Of a stretch of 64,000 nt of DNA, positions 60,041 through 64,000 are shown one piece after another. The first letter of the stretch is position 1; each line of letters opens with the position of its first letter. A program made the translations under genes and the position numbers. The stretch covers positions 33,730,313 to 33,794,312 of the forward strand of contig CM060312.1 of assembly GCA_030674185.1 (NCBI GenBank). The letters run 5' to 3'. The DNA comes from Monoplex corrugatus (taxonomy: Eukaryota; Mollusca; Gastropoda; Littorinimorpha; Ranellidae). The notes under the pieces were generated by a model, which saw only the letters and a list, made by a program, of their open reading frames with translations, made no database searches and was not told the origin of the DNA.

Positions 60041-60399
60041 CTTTGCATCAGAAGAAGACAATCTTTTCATTTAATTTTTTAAAACAGACTGACAAAGAAA
60101 AATGATTCCAGATGATGCCGCCAACACATTTCAAGGGTTATCTACCAGAACTATTTAATCAATTAATTTAACAATTTACTGATAAACTACACATAAGACT
60201 AAACACCAAACTTTACACATGATAGCACCACTAACAGAACCATAGACATGTTTACCTTGCCAACAGAAGTTGATCCAGTGAAGGAGATTTTCTTCACAAT
60301 TGGATTTTCACAAAGTTCTTTGCCAACAGATGCTGCATTGGAACGAGATGCCGTCACCACATTCAGCACACCTGAGGGTATACCTGCTTGCTTTGCAAG
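47240..60399 (-). CDS. ALDH5A1: ALDH5A1, succinate-semialdehyde dehydrogenase (3' six exons)
   Basis: Coding exons in transcript order: 60256-60399, 59605-59748, 54486-54644, 51553-51722, 50121-50179, 47240-47445. All have AG acceptors and GT donors, with phases that join. The enzyme oxidises succinate semialdehyde to succinate with NAD+ in mitochondria, the last step of GABA breakdown. Visible parts: [13 protein letters not shown] (cofactor-binding turn), [18 protein letters not shown] (general-base Glu), GQTCVCANR (catalytic Cys with the second Cys two residues on, the redox pair described in human SSADH), [20 protein letters not shown], and the C-terminus [20 protein letters not shown]. 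About 280 C-terminal residues are present. Exons for the targeting peptide and NAD fold lie beyond 64000. SSADH is chosen over other ALDHs because of [13 protein letters not shown] and [13 protein letters not shown]. The tail converges on UXT. Confidence 0.92.
47500..47668 (+). repeat. R500 repeat, 3' third
   Basis: From TTTGCTCCTTAGACTATGTG to CTATGCAGTCGGCTGGCTCT and an A-rich tail. Truncated copy, antisense in the last ALDH5A1 intron. Confidence 0.65.
47770..47909. mobile_element. Nested-palindrome TTAA MITE, copy 2 (decayed)
   Basis: TTAACCTTTGACTCTCACACC on the left and GGTGCGGAGTCAAAGGTTA on the right, with internal AACTTAACCCTTGACTC. Shorter and more diverged than copies 1 and 4. Confidence 0.65.
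48150..49573. other. ALDH5A1 intron, nothing recognised
   Basis: Includes a CpG-rich patch at about 48350-48435 with repeated CGCGG/TCGCG motifs in otherwise AT-rich DNA, possibly a transposon end. No coding block. Confidence 0.4.
49574..50094 (+). repeat. R500 interspersed repeat, best full-length copy
   Basis: About 520 bp from AACTCCCCTGGGGATGCCAG through AATTCTGTGCTAGAAATTTT, GGTCTATTCACCTGTATGTG, GATAAATTGGATGGAGTGGT and GATGCCAGGGGCATCTCCTT to CTACGCAGTCGGCTGGGCTT and a tail of A-rich sequence. Ends only 26 bp from an ALDH5A1 exon (antisense to it). Confidence 0.75.
50121..50179 (-). CDS. ALDH5A1: ALDH5A1 short exon ([19 protein letters not shown])
   Basis: 59 bp: one base completes Lys, then 19 codons and one base of Gly. 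Acceptor CTTGCAG, donor GTAAGT. Matches human [20 protein letters not shown]. Confidence 0.9.
50580..50772. mobile_element. Nested-palindrome TTAA MITE, copy 3
   Basis: TTAACCCTTTGACTCCCACA on the left and GTGAGGGAGTCAGAGGGTTGA on the right, with an inner AATCCTTTGATGTCCTTACC / GTGAGAAAATCAGCGGATGA pair that has decayed. Confidence 0.7.
50928..51000. repeat. (CTA)n/(CAT)n trinucleotide microsatellite
   Basis: CTACTACTACCACTACTACT followed by (CAT)n with TAT variants. Confidence 0.9.
51553..51722 (-). CDS. ALDH5A1: ALDH5A1 exon (VDGLVKDAV... to ...FGPVATII)
   Basis: 56 codons plus two bases. Acceptor ACCAG, donor GTGTGT. Encodes [17 protein letters not shown] and SREEIFGPV (cofactor-contact Glu-Ile-Phe-Gly). 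Confidence 0.92.
52417..52994 (+). repeat. R500 interspersed repeat copy with internal 33-bp duplication
   Basis: Full-length arrangement as at 49574. The block GTTCTATAAAGCCTTACATA occurs twice in tandem (about 52588-52650). Confidence 0.7.
53391..54000 (-). other. Unrecognised ~200-codon open frame in an ALDH5A1 intron
   Basis: The frame is open from just after a stop near 54000 down to 53391, without low-complexity sequence. The only in-frame starts near its beginning are non-ATG (GTG at 53970) or internal Met. Composition is protein-like (e.g. [20 protein letters not shown]), with an acidic C-terminal part ([15 protein letters not shown]). I recognise no domain. A relic of a transposon or captured gene, or chance, are all possible. 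Confidence 0.3.
54486..54644 (-). CDS. ALDH5A1: ALDH5A1 exon with catalytic cysteine
   Basis: 53 codons, phase 0. Starts [18 protein letters not shown] and ends [15 protein letters not shown]. Acceptor TTGCAG, donor GTAAGG. The second residue is the catalytic Cys. Confidence 0.93.
54815..54885. repeat. (CA)n microsatellite
   Basis: Impure (CA)n. Confidence 0.95.
55015..56030 (+). repeat. ~58-bp minisatellite, about 17 units
   Basis: Each unit reads CTCTGTGGxTATCATGTTTC, then TATTTCCTTTGTACTTGTTG, then AATCTGAGAAA and a short variable spacer (CTATGTCA, TATGCCA and similar). Units are highly similar, with variation mainly in spacer length (56-61 bp). It lies in an ALDH5A1 intron. The frames translated from it (repeating [12 protein letters not shown]) are artefacts. 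Confidence 0.95.
56045..56237. mobile_element. Nested-palindrome TTAA MITE, copy 4 (best preserved)
   Basis: TTAA at 56045-56048 and 56234-56237. Outer arms are CCCTTTGACTCCCACACTCT and GGTGAGGGAGTCAAAGGG. The inner hairpin repeats the same arms at about 56116-56139 (AACCCTTTGACTCCCTAACC) and 56174-56194 (AGGGTGAGGGAGTCAAAGGG). The arm core thus occurs four times in 190 bp. Confidence 0.8.
56820..57395. repeat. Long (CA)n with GAGGCACTTA interspersed
   Basis: Nearly 580 bp of (CA)n broken every 20-50 bp by AGAGGCACTTACACAC-type units, a higher-order minisatellite built from a microsatellite. It directly abuts the 5' break of the LINE at 57396. The long frames on both strands are artefacts. 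Confidence 0.9.
57396..59480 (+). mobile_element. I-group-like LINE, 5'-truncated, with RNase H
   Basis: From 57410: [20 protein letters not shown] (RT motif B), [13 protein letters not shown] (motif C), [40 protein letters not shown], then an RNase H domain: VYTDGS (first Asp), LLQNSL after a frameshift near 58570 (originally TAELFAIL), [12 protein letters not shown], and [20 protein letters not shown] followed by an in-frame TGA at 58834. The C-terminal part ([16 protein letters not shown], a CCHC-like knuckle) runs to 59253. RNase H after RT places it in the I group. The 3' end TGTCTAAAATCACTTTAGTG...GACATTAAATCAAAGACC runs into (ACC)n(CA)n. Everything 5' of motif B is missing. Confidence 0.8.
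59481..59560. repeat. (CA)n at the LINE 3' end
   Basis: (ACC)4 followed by (CA)n directly after the LINE terminal sequence, and only 45 bp from an ALDH5A1 exon. Confidence 0.9.
59605..59748 (-). CDS. ALDH5A1: ALDH5A1 exon (ILLQQSSS... to ...KFRCSGQ)
   Basis: 48 codons, phase 0. Acceptor TTTTTCAG, donor GTCAGT. Includes LELGGNAP with the general-base Glu. The end reads FRCSGQ where the family normally has FRN(T/A/S)GQ. Confidence 0.92.
59948..60040. repeat. (CA)n microsatellite
   Basis: Almost pure (CA)n of about 90 bp, in an ALDH5A1 intron. Confidence 0.95.
60256..60399 (-). CDS. ALDH5A1: ALDH5A1 exon ([10 protein letters not shown]... to ...TGSTSVGK)
   Basis: 48 codons, phase 0 at both ends. 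Acceptor TTTCAG, donor GTAAAC on the - strand. Matches human [14 protein letters not shown]...[12 protein letters not shown]. Confidence 0.92.
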
Positions 60400-60487
60400 C
60401 TGAAATACACAGAGGATATTCTAAGTACTTCAGATAATGTTGCTGTTGGTGTCGTTATCACCTGTACAATGCAAATCAGGATGAATA

Positions 60488-60620
60488 TCATCATCATCAT
60501 AATAATAATAATAATGTTTATTTATATAGCGCATATTCCATGCAAACATGCTCACCAGCGCTTTACATTTCGCAAAACAAAAAAAATGTTCACAACTACG
60601 TATACAATGAGAAAACAACC
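60488..60620 (-). mobile_element. CR1/L2-like LINE 3' end
   Basis: On the - strand GAAATGTAAAGCGCTGGTGA, then GCGCTATATAAATAAACATT and a (ATT)n(GAT)n tail at 60488-60515. Same end as 60717-61345. Confidence 0.65.
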
Positions 60621-60716
60621 ACCATCAAAGCTACACAAGTAAGAAGATACATTAAAAACCACAGAATATTCAAGTTCAAACACTGACTTACGCAATGAAA
60701 CAACAACAGACCTTTC

Positions 60717-60815
60717 GTAATAATAATAATAATAATAATAATGAGCATTTATATAGCGCACAGTCCAAAAAATTGCTTCTGGTGCTTTACAAGTAACACA
60801 CACACACACACACAG

Positions 60816-60857
<42 letters not shown>

Positions 60858-61345
60858 GCACGCGCGCGTGCACGCACACACACACACACACAACATACAC
60901 GATCGCAGGTTGTCAATATCATAAGCATAAAGAAGAAGCACCACGAAGAGGAGAAGTCAGCACGAGAACAGATGTGTTTTGAGTGAGGTTTTGAAAGAGG
61001 TAATAGACTCTGCGTGCCTGAGAGGAGTTGGTAGGGTATTCCACGTAGTGGGAGCCTGGTAAGAGAAAGATCGTTGGCCATAAGTTTTTGTCCTCACAGA
61101 GGGAATGCGGAGAAGTCTAGTGTCAGATGAAGAGCGGAGAGAGCGAGAAGGAGTGTAAATGTGAACAAGTTCAGAGTGGTATTCAGGGCCAGTGCCAGAG
61201 ACAGCATGGTAGGTCAGTGAAGAAATTTTGTAATCTATCCTGTCTGAGATGGGAAGCCAGTGAAGTGAGTGAAGCAAAGGAGAGACATGTTCAAATTTAG
61301 AGGACCTACAAACCAGACGGGCGGCATTATTCTGTATTCGTTGAA
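60717..61345 (-). mobile_element. CR1/L2-like LINE C-terminus, 3' UTR and (ATT)n tail
   Basis: The - strand encodes LHSLHWLPISDRIDYKISSL, YTPSRSLRSSSDTRLL, GQRSFSYQAPTTWNTLPTPL and SFKTSLKTHLF, the standard CR1/L2-like RT ending 'LHWLPxxxRIxxKI...YxPSRxLRSSS...WNxLPxxxR...SFKxxLKTHLF'. Then follow a 3' UTR containing a (GT)n block (60797-60895) and the tail TGCGCTATATAAATGCTCA(TTA)n. The frame is intact over its last 106 codons. Confidence 0.85.
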
Positions 61346-61371
61346 GTCTATGTAAGAGATGTTTAGGAAGT

Positions 61372-61765
61372 CATCATCATGTTAACTGCCACATGGTGCT
61401 GGCGATCACAACCTTCCATACGAAATAAATCCCTTCTCGCTGCAAGTAGGCCCTACATCTCCCACCTTCTCTGTCCTCAACCACCCTGCAAGTCTGTTCA
61501 ATATTTTCTCCCTAGGTCTACCTGGCGCTCTTTTCCCTCCAGCTTTCCTGTTGTGACTAGGTGCTGTAATTTCTCTTCCCTCATAAAATGTCCGGTAACT
61601 GTTGTTTGTCTTTTCGTAATCTTCTTCATTAATGTTCTTTTTGTGCCTGCCTCCTTCAAGACTGTCTCGTTTGTTTGTTTTTTTTGCTATCCATGAACTC
61701 ATTTTAACACTTTTTTAAGAAATCACATTTCAGCTGCCTAAATCTTGTTTTAACTTTGCGTGCAA
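61372..61765 (-). mobile_element. RTE-like 3' fragment
   Basis: Starts with (ATC)n at 61372. On the - strand it encodes EGREITAPSHNRKAGGKRAP, GRPREKILNRLAGWL. It matches the main RTE-like family C-terminus. Confidence 0.8.
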
Positions 61766-61829
61766 GATGAATATCAGTTACCAAAAATTCAATGTCTTCT
61801 TGCATTCAACAAGTAAGAGCCAATATTCA

Positions 61830-62075
61830 CCAATGACCACAGTGCAGTGGTTAGCGCAACAGATGAGTGACTGGAAGTTGTGAGTTTGAATCCCATCAGT
61901 CCTATCAAATGACACCTACCCAGACCTGAGTATGCTATGGGCTCACTGGGAAGACTGGGACCACACAGCTGAGTCTCGTCTACTTAACAGTTGCACGATT
62001 AAGGGTGTTGCTTAAATTTTCTGACCAATGTGGCAGATGTCTGTATCACTTCTGCCTGGTTGACACCAAGATATA
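61830..62075 (+). mobile_element. tRNA-derived SINE copy (family S3)
   Basis: AGTGCAGTGGTTAGCGCAAC (A-box) and GTGAGTTTGAATCCCATCAG (B-box) 30 bp apart, followed by a body ending near CACTTCTGCCTGGTTGAC. Spacing and boxes fit a tRNA-derived Pol III promoter. Confidence 0.6.
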
Positions 62076-62248
62076 TCAGAAAGTAAACGCAGTATACAGT
62101 GATGTCGCAAAGTCCCAATCCAGTATGGAATGACATAGCATCATGATTATCATCCCCATCATCATTATAACATCTTCAGCAATTAAAGTGGCCTAGAAAA
62201 CGGAACAGGAAAAAAGAGAGTATTCTGTTTGACTGTTAGCACAGGAAG

Positions 62249-62324
62249 ACCGGAATTCAATCACCATCACCTTTCCTTTGGTGTTGTTACAACAAAGGAA
62301 AGGTGATGGTGATTGAATTCCGGT
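62249..62324. repeat. Perfect 32-bp inverted repeat, 12-nt loop
   Basis: The left arm 62249-62280 (ACCGGAATTCAATCACCATC...) is the exact complement of 62293-62324. The loop is GTGTTGTTACAA. GAATTC occurs in both arms. Confidence 0.95.
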
Positions 62325-63031
62325 AAACAACAGTAAACAATTTATATTTTTGGAGAAAAAAAATCACAATCACTGGGTAAAGAAGAAGGTGCTAAACACA
62401 AACCAGTTCAAATCAAAAACAAAATGAAAAATTAAACACAAAATCCCCAACAACAACAAAATATACTGACCCCAAACCACAGGAAAATAACTAACACTGA
62501 TACACACGATTCAATGATTAAAATCAGTGGGTTCATCACTCAGTAAGACATTAACTATCAGGTCTCTGCAACATCCATCTTTAGACATGCCCAGTCTATG
62601 TCTTCCACCCCGACAAGCGCTAATGCTGATTCATGACTTAACTCTTCCTGTACGTTAAGGGTTTTCAGACTGGTCGCAGGGTTCATCTGCGACCTATTTT
62701 GGAACAGGGAGTAAGGTCAGTAAAACACTTGTAGATACGTTTGTATTCAACACAGAACAAAAAGGTTGGTATTGGGTTGTGCAGAATTGAATTCTAAACA
62801 ACATACAGGTAATAACATAATTCTGCTGTCATGCAGTCGTATGTCATTAAATGGGGAAGAACGGAAAGTAGAAACTGATGAACCGTGCCGAGCTGTTGTG
62901 ATCGCTCAGAGGCCATTTTGAGTCAGCTGAGCCGACCACAGCGGCTCGTCGTACAGGAAGAGTCAAAAGAGGCAGATAAACGCCCACAACATATAAACCC
63001 AAAAAAAAAAGTAGCAGAATAAAAAAAAAAT
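62325..63031. other. Spacer, nothing recognised
   Basis: A-rich sequence with no exon signature. ALDH5A1's preceding exon was looked for on the - strand and not found. Confidence 0.5.
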
Positions 63032-63033
63032 TA

Positions 63034-63486
63034 CCGTAAAGTTCGGGCTATAAGCCGCAACTTTTTCCCCCAGCTTTTAACCCCCCTGCGGCTTATTTGC
63101 AGATTTTCCCCGATCCCAGGAGCCTTATGTTCTCGTTTTTTCTTAGCTTCTCTTTAATTCACCAAAATTGTGTTTACAGTTCATGAATTTTTTGGTAAAC
63201 GCCATGTTAAAGAGTTAACTGTTCACGTTTTTAAATCAAATCCACACACACTGAAGCATTTGGATCGGTATTCAAATCTGCTCTGCTCAAGCGTACACCC
63301 TCATCAAGCCGAAAATGCGACGTAATGCCTACGAAGCAGCCTTCAAGTGGAAGGCGATCGACCTGGCCATTGAAAAATTGCGGCTTATAAACCAGCGCGA
63401 CTTATATGTGAAAATAGTTAAGATTTTTCTATAATTTAGTGGGTGCGCATTATATGCCGGTGTGCCCAATAGCCCGAACTTTACGG
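63034..63486. mobile_element. pogo-like MITE retaining a transposase N-terminus
   Basis: Flanked by TA (63032-63033, 63487-63488). Terminal inverted repeats start CCGTAAAGTTCGGGCTAT on both ends. Sub-terminal GCGGCTTAT motifs also occur on both sides. Inside, 63315-63434 (+) encodes MRRNAYEAAFKWKAIDLAIE, the usual start of pogo-type DNA-binding domains, then runs into the right end and stops. An internal-deletion derivative of a pogo-like element. Confidence 0.75.
63315..63434 (+). pseudogene. Truncated pogo-type transposase start (39 codons)
   Basis: Only the first helix region (MRRNAYEAAFKWKAIDLAIE) is family-like. The rest is translated from the terminal region. No DDE domain. Confidence 0.55.
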
Positions 63487-63489
63487 TAT

Positions 63490-64000
63490 GCATGTTTGCA
63501 GTGGGTTTTTAATGAATTTGGTGAGGACACTTTCCAATTTCAGTTTTTCAAAATGACATTGCCTTACTTGGAATGAATTCCAAAGGTGTTGACACCACTG
63601 ATGCCAAACTGATCATGGCATAAACCCTATCTATACCTGCACGTAAACCCTGTGAACTGACAAGGCTTTGGGGTCTATCTTTGTATCAATGCATCAATCT
63701 GTCATTGAAACAGAATATAAGTTGTAGTGAAATGTATCTCTTCACCTGCTATGTCCTTTAAAAAAAAAACAACACCCATCAGTATGACTGCACTATTAAC
63801 GCCCCACAGATTCCTCCCAACACACTAGCTGCTTCTCACTTCTAACACAACTGATTGTCCCTACCACCTTCCTTCTTATAGCCTGATCACAAAAACAGAG
63901 TGGTTTGTCCTGGAATCTGTCCAATATGATGCAGCACTTGTCAATATGGACATTACCTCCAATCTATTGAATATATGCTCACAACTGCATTTAGTGACTC
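63490..64000. other. Window end, probably inside an upstream ALDH5A1 intron
   Basis: No exon matching the expected preceding ALDH5A1 segment (ITPWNFP/ALAAGC region) is visible. It should lie further right. Confidence 0.4.

Noticed and set aside
61372..63480. Upstream ALDH5A1 exon on the - strand
   Set aside because: Searched for the NAD-fold segment that should precede [10 protein letters not shown] (ITPWNFP, AALAAGC). Nothing was found; only repeats are present.

Overview
This is animal nuclear DNA, most likely from a mollusc and probably a marine gastropod. The support is spliced genes with GT-AG introns, extreme (CA)n/(GT)n density, a tRNA-derived SINE of a type I associate with gastropods, and a typical invertebrate mix of RTE-like, I-group, CR1/L2-like and RLE LINEs, Penelope-like, DIRS-like, Tc1, pogo and piggyBac-like elements. 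The species cannot be fixed from the sequence alone. No prokaryotic features were seen.

Two host genes are supported exon by exon, and they converge tail to tail. UXT, a prefoldin-like subunit, is complete on the + strand in five coding exons (29711-40647, 151 codons), all with GT-AG introns in matching phase. ALDH5A1, mitochondrial succinate-semialdehyde dehydrogenase, lies on the - strand. Its last six coding exons are here (60399 down to 47240), including the NAD-binding, general-base and catalytic-cysteine segments. Its 5' exons lie beyond the right edge. The roughly 6.6 kb between the two stop codons holds only repeats.

Layout: 1-9 kb is microsatellites, SINE copies and a run of - strand retroelements (RTE-like copy, tRNA retropseudogene, RLE-type LINE). 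9-16 kb has no genes but contains a degenerate satellite of about 180 bp period with one conserved 17-bp box (11.9-13.8 kb). 16-29 kb is a nested transposon region: a near full-length but broken RTE-like element, a decayed I-group LINE, a Penelope-like element split by an apparently intact Tc1-like transposon, and several RTE 3' ends. 29.7-40.7 kb is UXT, with introns full of (CA)n and minisatellites. 41-47 kb is intergenic, with piggyBac-like, LINE and TIR elements. 47-60 kb is ALDH5A1, whose introns hold a 17-unit minisatellite, nested-palindrome MITEs and a second I-group LINE. 60-64 kb has L2-like, RTE-like, SINE and pogo-MITE copies and a perfect 32-bp hairpin.

The most interesting signals are non-coding: the boxed satellite, LINE 3' tails that run directly into (CA)n arrays at four places, the nested-palindrome TTAA MITE family, and the intact Tc1 copy whose removal restores the reading frame of its Penelope host.
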